A stretch of DNA of 17,442 nucleotides from an uncultured Bacteroidota bacterium (GTDB taxonomy: Bacteria > Bacteroidota > Bacteroidia > Flavobacteriales > UA16): assembly GCA_902578505.1 (NCBI GenBank), contig CACHDD010000015.1, positions 1-17,442 on the forward strand, written 5' to 3'. Positions within the stretch are counted from its first letter, which is position 1. Each line of letters opens with the position of its first letter. The notes beneath the pieces are model-generated. The model saw only the letters and a list, made by a program, of their open reading frames with translations. It searched no databases and was not told the DNA's origin. Shown here one piece after another: positions 6,878 through 14,087 of this stretch. The position numbers and the translations under genes are program-made.

Positions 6878-9223
6878 TTAGTGTTTGTGACCTTCGTTAT
6901 CATGCTCACCTCCCTCGTGGTCGTGTCCCTCATGGTCGTGTTCAACTCCGTCGTGATCGTGAGTTTCTTCTACCTTATCGTCTGAAGTTTCGCTCTCATC
7001 CAAATCATTTTCAACTACAACTTCAACATCCTGATTGTGCTCGTGAGAACATGTACCGTGACCTTCTGAAAGAAGTGGTGCGATAACTAGACCGATTAAG
7101 CAAGTAAGCTTAATAAGAATATTCATTGATGGACCTGAGGTATCCTTAAACGGATCACCTACTGTATCGCCAGTTACAGCTGCTTTGTGTGCGTCTGAAC
7201 CTTTGTAAGTCATCTCTCCGTCAATTTCAACACCAGCTTCGAAGCTCTTCTTAGCGTTATCCCAAGCACCACCAGCGTTGTTTTGGAAAATCGCCCAAAG
7301 AACACCACTAACTGCTACACCCGCCATATAAGATCCTAATGGTTCAGCACCCATTGTGAATCCAATAATTAATGGAGAAACAATTGTAATTGCACCTGGA
7401 AGCATCATTTCCTTAAGAGCAGCTTGAGTAGAAATTTCCACACACTTTCCGTACTCTGGGGTTCCCTTCCCTTCCATAATACCAGGGATTTCCTTGAACT
7501 GACGACGTACCTCCTTTACCATTTCCATTGCAGCCTTACCTACAGAGTTCATTGCAAGAGCAGAGAAAACCACAGGAACCATTGCTCCAACGAAAAGAGT
7601 GGCAAGTACATCAGCTTTAAAGATATTAATACCATCAATTCCAGTCATTGTTACGTAGGCAGCAAATAATGCCAGCGCTGTAAGTGCAGCAGAAGCAATT
7701 GCAAATCCTTTTCCGATAGCAGCTGTAGTGTTTCCTACAGAATCAAGAATATCAGTACGCTCTCTCACTTCTTCTGGAAGTTCACACATTTCAGCAATAC
7801 CACCCGCGTTATCCGCAATAGGTCCAAACGCATCGATTGCAAGCTGCATAGCAGTTGTTGCCATCATAGCACAAGCAGCGATAGATACACCGTAGAATCC
7901 AGCGAATTCGTACGACGCGTATATAGCAGCCGCAAACAAAATGATTGGGCCAAACGTTGACATCATTCCAACCGCTAAGCCAGAGATGATGTTTGTGCCA
8001 GCACCAGTATTAGAGTTTCTAACGATATCTAGTACAGGCTTCTTGCCTAGACCAGTGTAGTACTCAGTTAGCCAGCTAATTCCTCCGCCTACTCCTAGAC
8101 CTACAAGTACTGAATAGAAAACGTTTATTGAAGCAAATGGTGTTGCAGATTTTGCTTCATCTTGGAAGAATTCCATGCTCAACTGTTCTGGAAGCATCCA
8201 ATCAATAAGAAAGTAACAAGCGATTGCAGTCATAATAATCGATCCCCAGTTACCCTTGTTAAGAGCAGCTTGAACTTCAGCCTCCTTACCATCATCACCA
8301 ACTTTAATAAAGTTAGTAGCGATGATTGAGAAAATGATGCCTAAAGCAGAAATCACAAGTGGAAGAAGAAGAGTAGCAAGGCCACCAAAGTTGTCTGCAT
8401 ATCCTTCGCCCATATCTCTAACAACGTAAACTCCTAATACCATTGCTGCAAGAACTGTAGCTACGTAAGATCCAAATAGGTCAGCTCCCATTCCTGCAAC
8501 GTCACCTACGTTATCACCTACATTATCGGCAATTGTAGCTGGGTTACGAGGATCGTCTTCAGGAATTCCAGCTTCAACCTTACCAACAAGGTCAGCTCCA
8601 ACGTCAGCAGCTTTTGTATAGATACCTCCACCTACACGAGCAAATAACGCGATCGATTCAGCACCTAAGGAGAATCCAGCAAGTGCCTCAAGAACAACAA
8701 TCATTCCGTCAACAGTTGATACGTCAACATTTCCTAGAATGCTAGTTTTAATAAGAAGTATAAAAATCACACTTAAACCAAATACAGCTAATCCTGCTAC
8801 ACCAAGTCCCATGATAGTACCACCTGTAAAGCTCACTTTAAGACCTTTTGAAAGGCTAGTACGAGCAGCTTCCGTAGTTCTAACATTTGCTTCAGTTGCG
8901 ATTCTCATTCCAATGTTTCCTGCAACTGCAGAGAATATAGCGCCGATAACAAAGGCTACAACTATGAACCAGTGTGTTGTTGCTACCATTGTAGATACAA
9001 GACCAAGTAGAGCTCCAGCAATTATAACAAATACAGCTAATAGTCTGTATTCAGCATTTAAGAATGCAAGTGCACCCTCGTGGATGTAAGTTGCGATTTC
9101 CGACATGCGTTCATTACCTGTTGACTGTTTGCGAACCCAAGCAGTCTGAATAGCCATTACGATTAGGCCTAAAACGGCGATGGCTGGAACTAAGTAAATT
9201 AAATTTTGATTTAAAAAATCCAT
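6878..9223 (-). CDS. hppA: Membrane-bound ion-translocating pyrophosphatase, K+-dependent type, with His-rich tail
   Basis: Hydrolyses PPi and pumps H+ and/or Na+ across the inner membrane. It is a multi-pass protein of 781 residues, longer than the usual 660-770 of the family. Signature sequences are intact: the PPi site running from [15 protein letters not shown] (198-212) through EDDPRNP (222-228) and DNVGDNVGD (233-241), then [12 protein letters not shown] (464-475), [10 protein letters not shown] (497-506) and [14 protein letters not shown] (686-699). Ala501, where K+-independent enzymes carry Lys, and Gly504 indicate the K+-dependent class. Na+ versus H+ specificity is not decided here. 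After the last membrane helix a 63-residue tail (719-781) carries 12 His with many Asp and Glu and ends GHKH. The start ATG at 9223 follows pdhB by 50 bases with no TAnnTTTG between, so co-transcription with pdhB is possible. Confidence 0.96.
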   Translation of the reverse strand: MDFLNQNLIYLVPAIAVLGLIVMAIQTAWVRKQSTGNERMSEIATYIHEGALAFLNAEYRLLAVFVIIAGALLGLVSTMVATTHWFIVVAFVIGAIFSAVAGNIGMRIATEANVRTTEAARTSLSKGLKVSFTGGTIMGLGVAGLAVFGLSVIFILLIKTSILGNVDVSTVDGMIVVLEALAGFSLGAESIALFARVGGGIYTKAADVGADLVGKVEAGIPEDDPRNPATIADNVGDNVGDVAGMGADLFGSYVATVLAAMVLGVYVVRDMGEGYADNFGGLATLLLPLVISALGIIFSIIATNFIKVGDDGKEAEVQAALNKGNWGSIIMTAIACYFLIDWMLPEQLSMEFFQDEAKSATPFASINVFYSVLVGLGVGGGISWLTEYYTGLGKKPVLDIVRNSNTGAGTNIISGLAVGMMSTFGPIILFAAAIYASYEFAGFYGVSIAACAMMATTAMQLAIDAFGPIADNAGGIAEMCELPEEVRERTDILDSVGNTTAAIGKGFAIASAALTALALFAAYVTMTGIDGINIFKADVLATLFVGAMVPVVFSALAMNSVGKAAMEMVKEVRRQFKEIPGIMEGKGTPEYGKCVEISTQAALKEMMLPGAITIVSPLIIGFTMGAEPLGSYMAGVAVSGVLWAIFQNNAGGAWDNAKKSFEAGVEIDGEMTYKGSDAHKAAVTGDTVGDPFKDTSGPSMNILIKLTCLIGLVIAPLLSEGHGTCSHEHNQDVEVVVENDLDESETSDDKVEETHDHDGVEHDHEGHDHEGGEHDNEGHKH
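6911..6940 (-). repeat. 15-bp tandem repeat encoding HDHEG units in the hppA tail
   Basis: Two adjacent 15-base units (6911-6925 and 6926-6940) differ at one base (g/a at the sixth position) and encode HDHEG twice. A degenerate third copy, lengthened to 21 bases, follows at 6941-6961. Being a multiple of three, the repeat can change copy number without breaking the frame. Confidence 0.75.
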
Positions 9224-9273
9224 GATTTGTATAAATGTGTGTTTTGCCTTTTGGCAGTTTGTTTACTTTTTAA

Positions 9274-10254
9274 TTAGCTAACGTACATAGCGTTTTTGAC
9301 AGCATCCATTATGTCTTTTACCTGAGGTAATGCCTCTTCGATTAAAGAAGTAGCGAATGCAAAAGGTGTATCAGATTGACACAATCTAGTAATAGGTGCG
9401 TCTAAGTGGTCAAAGGCATTTCTTTGAACTCTATAACTTACTTCAGAAGCAACAGAATTAACAGGGAAGCTTTCTTCAACGATAACTAATCTGTTAGTTT
9501 TTTTGATAGAATCGATGATTGTGTCTAAATCAAGAGGTCTAATCGTAACAAGATCGATTATCTCAACATTTATTCCTTCTTTTTCTAATTCTTCTGCTGC
9601 AGTGTGTACTGTTTTAAGAATCTTTCCAAAAGAAACTATAGTACAATCTGTACCTGGCTTTCTAATGTTTGCCTTTCCTATTGGAACTAAGTACTCACCC
9701 TCCGGAATCATGCCTACATCACCGTACATTTTTTCAGACTCCATAACAAGTACAGGATCGTTATCACGAATGGCAGACTTTAGTAATCCCTTAGCCTCAT
9801 ATGGAGTAAAAGGAGTTACAATTTTGAGTCCAGGTATAGAAGAATAAAACGCTTCGTAACTCTGGCTGTGGGTTGCAGCTAGCTGACCTGCTGGGCCGTT
9901 AGGACCTCGAAATACAATAGGAATAGTGAATTGTCCACCACTCATCTGCAACATCTTAGCTGCGTGGTTTATGATTTGGTCTGAAGCAAGAACAGCAAAG
10001 TTCCAGGTCATAAACTCTACAATTGGTCTAAGTCCATTCATTGCTGCGCCTACTGCAATACTTGTGAATCCAAGTTCTGCGATTGGAGTGTCAATGACTC
10101 TTTTTGGGCCAAATTCATCAAGCATTCCTTTTGATGCTTTATAAGCTCCATTGTATTCTGCAACCTCCTCACCTAAAAGGAAAACGCGCTCATCTCGGCG
10201 CATCTCTTCGCTCATTGCTTCGGCGACTGCTTCTCTAAATGTGATTTCACGCAT
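9274..10254 (-). CDS. pdhB: Pyruvate dehydrogenase E1 component, beta subunit
   Basis: With PdhA, the E1 beta subunit carries out thiamine-diphosphate-dependent decarboxylation of pyruvate, the first step to acetyl-CoA. From ATG 10254 it has 326 residues, the usual size. Family marks include MREITFREAVAEAM at the start, LLGEEVAEYNGAYK (26-39), DTPIAELGF (55-63) with the ThDP-activating Glu60, MTWNFAV (82-88), RGPNGPAG (116-123) with HSQS (129-132), and IRPLDLDTI (238-246). The PDH-like RGPNG segment argues against a branched-chain keto acid enzyme. An open-frame extension to a TTG at 10281 exists, but it would overlap a perfect promoter element, and the family begins at MREI, so 10254 is preferred. 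No pdhA or pdhC is adjacent. hppA follows 50 bases downstream. Confidence 0.93.
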   Translation of the reverse strand: MREITFREAVAEAMSEEMRRDERVFLLGEEVAEYNGAYKASKGMLDEFGPKRVIDTPIAELGFTSIAVGAAMNGLRPIVEFMTWNFAVLASDQIINHAAKMLQMSGGQFTIPIVFRGPNGPAGQLAATHSQSYEAFYSSIPGLKIVTPFTPYEAKGLLKSAIRDNDPVLVMESEKMYGDVGMIPEGEYLVPIGKANIRKPGTDCTIVSFGKILKTVHTAAEELEKEGINVEIIDLVTIRPLDLDTIIDSIKKTNRLVIVEESFPVNSVASEVSYRVQRNAFDHLDAPITRLCQSDTPFAFATSLIEEALPQVKDIMDAVKNAMYVS

Positions 10255-10278
10255 GATTTTTATGCATAATTCGGTCGG

Positions 10279-10286
10279 CAAAGATA
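10279..10286 (-). promoter_or_regulatory. -7 promoter element for pdhB
   Basis: Minus-strand TATCTTTG, an exact TAnnTTTG match. Initiation near 10273 would give a leader of about 20 bases before ATG 10254. No TTG is present at the expected -33 spacing. It also argues against the longer TTG-started reading of pdhB, which would begin inside this element. Confidence 0.5.
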
Positions 10287-10309
10287 AGCGATTGATGGCA
10301 TTGCATCAC

Positions 10310-10317
10310 TACCTTTG
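10310..10317 (+). promoter_or_regulatory. -7 promoter element for the etfBA cluster
   Basis: Plus-strand TACCTTTG, an exact TAnnTTTG match. Predicted initiation near 10323 gives a leader of about 35 bases before etfB ATG 10358. The nearest upstream TTG (10292-10294) is only 15 bases away, short of the usual spacing. It faces away from the pdhB element, the two being 23 bases apart. Confidence 0.5.
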
Positions 10318-10357
10318 CACTCCTAATCACAGAAACACAGATTACACTATAATATCT

Positions 10358-11098
10358 ATGAAATTGCTTGTTTGCATAAGTAAAGCGCCAGATACAACTA
10401 GCCGTATTGCCTTTACAGATGGGGACACCAGCTTTGATGAAAGCGGTGTTCAGTTTATTGTTAACCCTTATGATGAATGGTATGCTCTTGTTAGAGCTAT
10501 AGAATTAGTAGAAGCTGGAGGAGGTTCAGTTACTACAATTACTGTTGGAGATGCATCGTGCGATCCAATAATCAGAAAGGCGCTTGCTATAGGTGCAAAC
10601 GATGCAGTAAGAATTGATGCAGATCCCAAAGATTCTACTCAAGTTGCAAGATTAATAGCTGATTATGCATCAGATAAGGGTTACGATATCATCCTATGTG
10701 GAAAGGAAACTATCAACCACAATTCTGCAGCAGTAGGAGCAATGATTGCTGAGTGTCTTGATATGCCATTTGTACCATTTGCAACTAGTTTGAATGTGGA
10801 AGGTGGGTCTTACAATTTGACTTGTGAAACTGCAGGAGGGACTAACAAAGTTGTAGTGAACAGTTCATTTGTACTAAGCGCAGCAAAGGGGATGGCTGAA
10901 CAACGAATCCCAAACATGAGAGGTATTATGTCTGCTCGCACAAAGCCACTTCAGGTAGTTGAATCTACAGGTGATGGAGCAATAACTAACGTTGTAAAGT
11001 TTGCACTTCCTCCAGCAAAAGGAGATTGCAAATTAGTAGATGCTGATAACCCAGCAGAATTAGTTCGATTATTACGTGAAGAAGCAAAAATTATCTAA
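10358..11098 (+). CDS. etfB: Electron transfer flavoprotein subunit beta
   Basis: Forms the ETF heterodimer with EtfA. ETF accepts electrons from acyl-CoA and related dehydrogenases and passes them to the quinone pool through ETF:quinone oxidoreductase. From ATG 10358 it has 246 residues, standard for EtfB. Visible marks are MKLLVCISKAPDTTS (1-15), NPYDEWYALVRAIEL (36-50), the nucleotide-loop CGKETINHNSAAVG (114-127) and the C-terminal core RIPNMRGIMSARTKPL (183-198), which includes the family signature. The frame is open upstream to 10151, but that stretch lies antisense in pdhB and beyond the promoter element, so it was rejected. etfA begins 1 base after this stop, so tight co-expression of the two subunits is expected. 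Confidence 0.94.
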   Translation: MKLLVCISKAPDTTSRIAFTDGDTSFDESGVQFIVNPYDEWYALVRAIELVEAGGGSVTTITVGDASCDPIIRKALAIGANDAVRIDADPKDSTQVARLIADYASDKGYDIILCGKETINHNSAAVGAMIAECLDMPFVPFATSLNVEGGSYNLTCETAGGTNKVVVNSSFVLSAAKGMAEQRIPNMRGIMSARTKPLQVVESTGDGAITNVVKFALPPAKGDCKLVDADNPAELVRLLREEAKII

Positions 11099-11099
11099 G

Positions 11100-12032
11100 A
11101 TGTCAGTATTAGTATTTGTACCTATTAAAGATGGAAAGGCTACTAAAGCTGGACTAGAAGCAGCTTCTTACGCTAACGCAATTTCTGGCGGATCAGCAAC
11201 AGCTGTAGTTGCAGGATCTCTTGATGGCGATGGGGGAATTGGCTCAGTTGGTGTGTCTAATGTACTTGCGTACTCTGATTCACTTCAGGACAACTCACAA
11301 ATCGCAAAACTTGTAGACGCTGCAGCATCTCAATCTGGAGCTAATACAGTTGTATTTTCTGCAAACCTTGAAGGTGGAGCAGTTGCTCCTAGGGTTGCTA
11401 TCAGATTGAATGCTGGATATGTTCCTGGTGTAACTGGAGAGCCAGAAGGTGGTAACTACCCTAGAAATGTATTTAGTGGTAAAGCAAAAGCTTCAGTAAA
11501 TGTGTCTACTGACAAAACTGTAGTTTCTGTAACGCCAAACGCATTTGGGGTTAAAGAAGTAGGAGGAACTGCATCAGTTGAAGCATTTGCAGCAGAAGTT
11601 GGTGAAGCAAAACTTTCAATTGGAGAATTTACTCCTGCATCTGCAGATGGATCAGTACCTCTTCCAGAAGCAGAAAGAGTAGTTAGCGCAGGTCGTGGAT
11701 TAAAGGGACCAGAAAACTGGGGAATTGTTGAAGATTTAGCTGCAGCATTAAATGCATCAACTGCATGTTCTCGACCAGTTGGAGATATGGGATGGAGACC
11801 TCATCATGAGCACGTAGGCCAAACCGGAGTTACAATTCGTCCTGATCTTTACATTGCTTGTGGTATCTCAGGAGCAATTCAGCACCTTGCAGGTGTAAAC
11901 CAGAGTAAGGTAATTGTTGTCATCAATACTGATCCTGAAGCGCCATTCTTTAAGGCAGCTGATTACGGAATTGTTGGTGATGTATTCGAGGTTCTTCCTA
12001 AATTAACAGAAGCAATTAAGTCACTCTCTTAA
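11100..12032 (+). CDS. etfA: Electron transfer flavoprotein subunit alpha
   Basis: FAD-carrying partner of EtfB. 310 residues from ATG 11100. The C-terminal FAD domain is clear: SAGRGLKGPENW (196-207), the diphosphate loop with SRPVGDMGW (224-232), QTGVTIRPDLY (241-251) and the ETF-alpha signature LYIACGISGAIQHLAG (250-265), followed by INTDPEAPFFKAADYGIVGD (275-294). The frame is open for 8 more codons upstream, overlapping etfB; the start one base past the etfB stop was preferred because MSVLVFVPIKDGK is the family N-terminus. No extension or iron-sulfur motif suggests the bifurcating type, so this reads as a conventional respiratory ETF. It ends with tandem stops (TAATAA). Confidence 0.95.
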   Translation: MSVLVFVPIKDGKATKAGLEAASYANAISGGSATAVVAGSLDGDGGIGSVGVSNVLAYSDSLQDNSQIAKLVDAAASQSGANTVVFSANLEGGAVAPRVAIRLNAGYVPGVTGEPEGGNYPRNVFSGKAKASVNVSTDKTVVSVTPNAFGVKEVGGTASVEAFAAEVGEAKLSIGEFTPASADGSVPLPEAERVVSAGRGLKGPENWGIVEDLAAALNASTACSRPVGDMGWRPHHEHVGQTGVTIRPDLYIACGISGAIQHLAGVNQSKVIVVINTDPEAPFFKAADYGIVGDVFEVLPKLTEAIKSLS

Positions 12033-12038
12033 TAAACC

Positions 12039-12650
12039 ATGAAAAAAGTCGACCTCGAAATTCACGACATCTCCCTAACAGGGTCGTCGTCGGGGGCGTA
12101 TACCATGGTAATGGGAGTTGTTGGAGGGACTGCTAGAATTCCTGTAGTTATTGGTGGCGCAGAAGCCCAATCCATAGCTCTGGAGTTAGAAAACATGAAG
12201 TCTAGCCGTCCACTTACACACGATATGTACAAGAGTACATTGGTTGCATTTGGGATGAAGGTAGATGAAGTTCTTATTTATAAGTTTGAGGAGGGAATAT
12301 TCTATGCAAAAGTTATTGTTTCTAACGAAAAAACTACTGAGGAAATTGATTCTAGAATTTCCGATGCAGTTGGAGTTGCTGTTAGATTTAGAGCACCAAT
12401 AAGATGTAATGAATCAATTATTGAGCAGGCAGGAATTAGCCCACAAGAGTTGTCAGTTGATCTAGATATTGAAATCAACATTAAATATGGTGGGAGCGAT
12501 GATGATGTTTCTTTAGATTTCGATTCAACTCCTGACATAGAATTACTTGAAGCAGAACTACAAGAAGCAATTGATAATGAAGATTATGAACTAGCTTCAG
12601 AACTTCGTGATCAAATTGATAAAATCAAAAACAAAAACAAGGATGAGTAA
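12039..12650 (+). CDS. Bifunctional nuclease family protein (DUF151) with C-terminal UVR motif
   Basis: 203 residues. Residues 1-133 match the bifunctional nuclease (BFN/DUF151) domain: a VVIGGAEAQSIALELE core (36-51) and SSRPLTHDMYKS (55-66), then GVAVRFRAPIRCNESIIEQAG (112-132). In plants and Thermotoga such domains have been linked to DNase/RNase activity. An acidic linker (about 150-168) leads to a UvrB/UvrC-type motif, LEAELQEAIDNEDYELASEL (170-189), a helical hairpin used for protein contact in nucleotide excision repair and Clp regulators. This domain pair is common in Bacteroidota. The gene starts 6 bases after etfA and overlaps purE by 8 bases. Nuclease activity in this protein is inferred, not shown. 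Confidence 0.9.
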   Translation: MKKVDLEIHDISLTGSSSGAYTMVMGVVGGTARIPVVIGGAEAQSIALELENMKSSRPLTHDMYKSTLVAFGMKVDEVLIYKFEEGIFYAKVIVSNEKTTEEIDSRISDAVGVAVRFRAPIRCNESIIEQAGISPQELSVDLDIEINIKYGGSDDDVSLDFDSTPDIELLEAELQEAIDNEDYELASELRDQIDKIKNKNKDE

Positions 12651-13140
12651 AGTAGGAATCATAATGGGGTCAAATTCAGACCTAGGTGTTATGGAAAAGG
12701 CGATGGGGGTTCTTGAGGAATTAGGCGTAGAGTACGAGGCAACTGTTGTTAGCGCTCATAGAACGCCAGACAGACTTGCCGAATACGCAAAAAGCGCAGT
12801 AGGTAGAGGTATAAAAGTGATTATTGCTGGTGCAGGTGGCGCAGCTCACCTTCCTGGAATGGTTGCGTCTTACACTCCGCTTCCAGTTATAGGTGTTCCA
12901 GTTAAATCGAGTAATTCTATTGATGGTTGGGATAGCGTTTTGAGCATATTGCAAATGCCAGCTGGTGTGCCAGTTGCTACTGTTGCTCTTGACGGAGGAA
13001 GGAATGCAGGAATTCTTGCAGCCCAAACCCTAGCAGTTGCAGATTCAAACCTTCTCAATAAAATTGCTCAGTTTAAAGAAGACTTAAAGGCAAAAGTTTT
13101 AGACGCCGCTTCTATTGTAGAAAACCACAAGCCCAAATAG
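12643..13140 (+). CDS. purE: N5-carboxyaminoimidazole ribonucleotide mutase (PurE class I)
   Basis: Moves the carboxyl group of N5-CAIR to C4 to give CAIR in purine synthesis. The 165 residues show GIIMGSNSD (5-13), SAHRTPDRL (37-45) with the catalytic His39, AGAGGAAHLPGMVAS (62-76), GVPVKSS (84-90) and QMPAGVPVATVALDG (104-118). The last segment and the AHRTP motif mark the bacterial class I enzyme, which needs PurK; purK is not in the window. The start at ATG 12643 gives an ATGAGTAA overlap with the bifunctional nuclease gene, suggesting translational coupling. An upstream in-frame start at 12607 was rejected because the family begins at MSKVGIIMGS. Confidence 0.95.
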   Translation: MSKVGIIMGSNSDLGVMEKAMGVLEELGVEYEATVVSAHRTPDRLAEYAKSAVGRGIKVIIAGAGGAAHLPGMVASYTPLPVIGVPVKSSNSIDGWDSVLSILQMPAGVPVATVALDGGRNAGILAAQTLAVADSNLLNKIAQFKEDLKAKVLDAASIVENHKPK

Positions 13141-13148
13141 TTCTTTCA

Positions 13149-14051
13149 ATGTCTCACACCTCATTTAATCCAAGTGAATTAAATCCAGGCAAGCTTCATG
13201 CTTACTTGTTAGGTGGTGTTGCGCCAAGACCAATCGCATTTGCAAGTACTATTGATTCTGATGGCAGAGTAAACCTTGCTCCGTTCAGCTATTTCAATGT
13301 GTTTTCAGCAAATCCCCCTATTCTAATATTCTCGCCAGCTAGGAGAGGTAGAGACAATACAACAAAACATACTTACGAAAACGTATTAGAAGTACCCGAA
13401 GTTGTAGTGAACATGGTTGATTACAACACTGTGCACGCATGTTCATTAGCAAGTACTGAATACGAAAAGGGTGTAAATGAGTTTGAAAAAGCAGGTCTAA
13501 CTGAAGTGGCTTCAGATGTGATTAAACCACCTAGAGTACTTGAAGCTCCTGTTTCTTTTGAATGTAAAGTCCTGAGAGTAGATTCTTTTGGAGACAATCC
13601 TGGAGCAGGTCAGCTAGTCGTGTGTGAGATACTTAAAATGCATTTTAGGAACGACATTTTGAATGAAGATGGAGTTCCTGATCCTCAGAAAATTGATCTT
13701 GTCGGAAGATGCGGCGGAAACTTCTACGTAAGAGCTTCAGGTGATACTCTTTTTGAAGTACCAAAGCCATTAGCAAATCTTGGGATTGGTGTAGATAGTA
13801 TTCCAGATGATATACGATTGAGTTCAGTTTTAACTGGACGTCATCTTGCAATGTTAGGAAACATCGAAGTTCTTCCTGATGAGACTGATGTGAACGATTA
13901 CAAGCTTATGGAGCTAAGTGAAATCTTCTTGGAACTTCAGGATGATGGTTCAGCATTAGAATTGGAACTTCATAAACACGCTGTTAATCTTCTCGACAAT
14001 GGGGATGTTGATGGAGCGTGGAAAACACTTCTCAGTTTTAATCTGGGATAA
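13149..14051 (+). CDS. Flavin reductase family protein (FMN-binding split barrel) with C-terminal extension
   Basis: 300 residues. The N-terminal 200 or so form a flavin-reductase-like split barrel with VAPRPIAFASTIDSDG (24-39), NLAPFSYFNVFSANPP (42-57), KHTYENVLE (73-81), VVNMVDY (86-92) and APVSFECKVL (133-142). The family binds FMN and reduces flavins with NAD(P)H or acts as the reductase of two-component oxygenases. Residues from about 205 to 300 are an extra C-terminal part (VDSIPDDIRLSSVLTG, 215-230, then a helical, acidic end) that simple flavin reductases of about 170-200 residues lack. Starts 8 bases after purE. No oxygenase partner is next to it, so the physiological reaction is unknown. 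Confidence 0.85.
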   Translation: MSHTSFNPSELNPGKLHAYLLGGVAPRPIAFASTIDSDGRVNLAPFSYFNVFSANPPILIFSPARRGRDNTTKHTYENVLEVPEVVVNMVDYNTVHACSLASTEYEKGVNEFEKAGLTEVASDVIKPPRVLEAPVSFECKVLRVDSFGDNPGAGQLVVCEILKMHFRNDILNEDGVPDPQKIDLVGRCGGNFYVRASGDTLFEVPKPLANLGIGVDSIPDDIRLSSVLTGRHLAMLGNIEVLPDETDVNDYKLMELSEIFLELQDDGSALELELHKHAVNLLDNGDVDGAWKTLLSFNLG

Positions 14052-14058
14052 TGTTCAA

Positions 14059-14082
14059 TTTACTTTTGTACAGTTTACTTTT
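14059..14082 (+). repeat. 9-bp direct repeat TTTACTTTT in the DUF3127 leader
   Basis: TTTACTTTT occurs at 14059-14067 and again at 14074-14082, starts 15 bases apart. The first copy is part of the -7 element; the second lies at the predicted start of transcription. It could be a regulator half-site pair or chance in T-rich sequence. Confidence 0.5.
14061..14068 (+). promoter_or_regulatory. Candidate internal promoter (-7) upstream of DUF3127
   Basis: TACTTTTG matches TAnnTTTG exactly, with a T-rich TTTT (14036-14039) about 21 bases upstream in the -33 position. Initiation near 14074 would leave a leader of about 14 bases to ATG 14088. It lies in the only gap wider than 10 bases in the plus-strand cluster from etfB to the M16 gene, which supports a separate transcript for DUF3127 and the genes after it. 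Confidence 0.5.
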
Positions 14083-14087
14083 ATGCC

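Noticed and set aside
8739..9089. 116-codon plus-strand open frame antisense to hppA
   Set aside because: It is the opposite-strand shadow of a strongly conserved hppA region, has no recognisable domain and no promoter.
9245..9256. TGCC-TTTT-GGCA inverted repeat between pdhB and hppA as a terminator
   Set aside because: The stem is only 4 bp and no T-run follows it on the minus strand, so termination is unlikely.
9503..9847. 114-codon plus-strand open frame antisense to pdhB
   Set aside because: Low-complexity translation opposite a conserved enzyme gene; no supporting start signal.
10348..10353. TATAAT just before etfB
   Set aside because: Only a few bases from the ATG and not the Bacteroidota promoter type; TACCTTTG at 10310-10317 is a better fit.
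10151..10357. N-terminal extension of etfB by 69 codons
   Set aside because: It runs antisense through pdhB and across both promoter elements; EtfB proteins start at the MKLLVCI segment.
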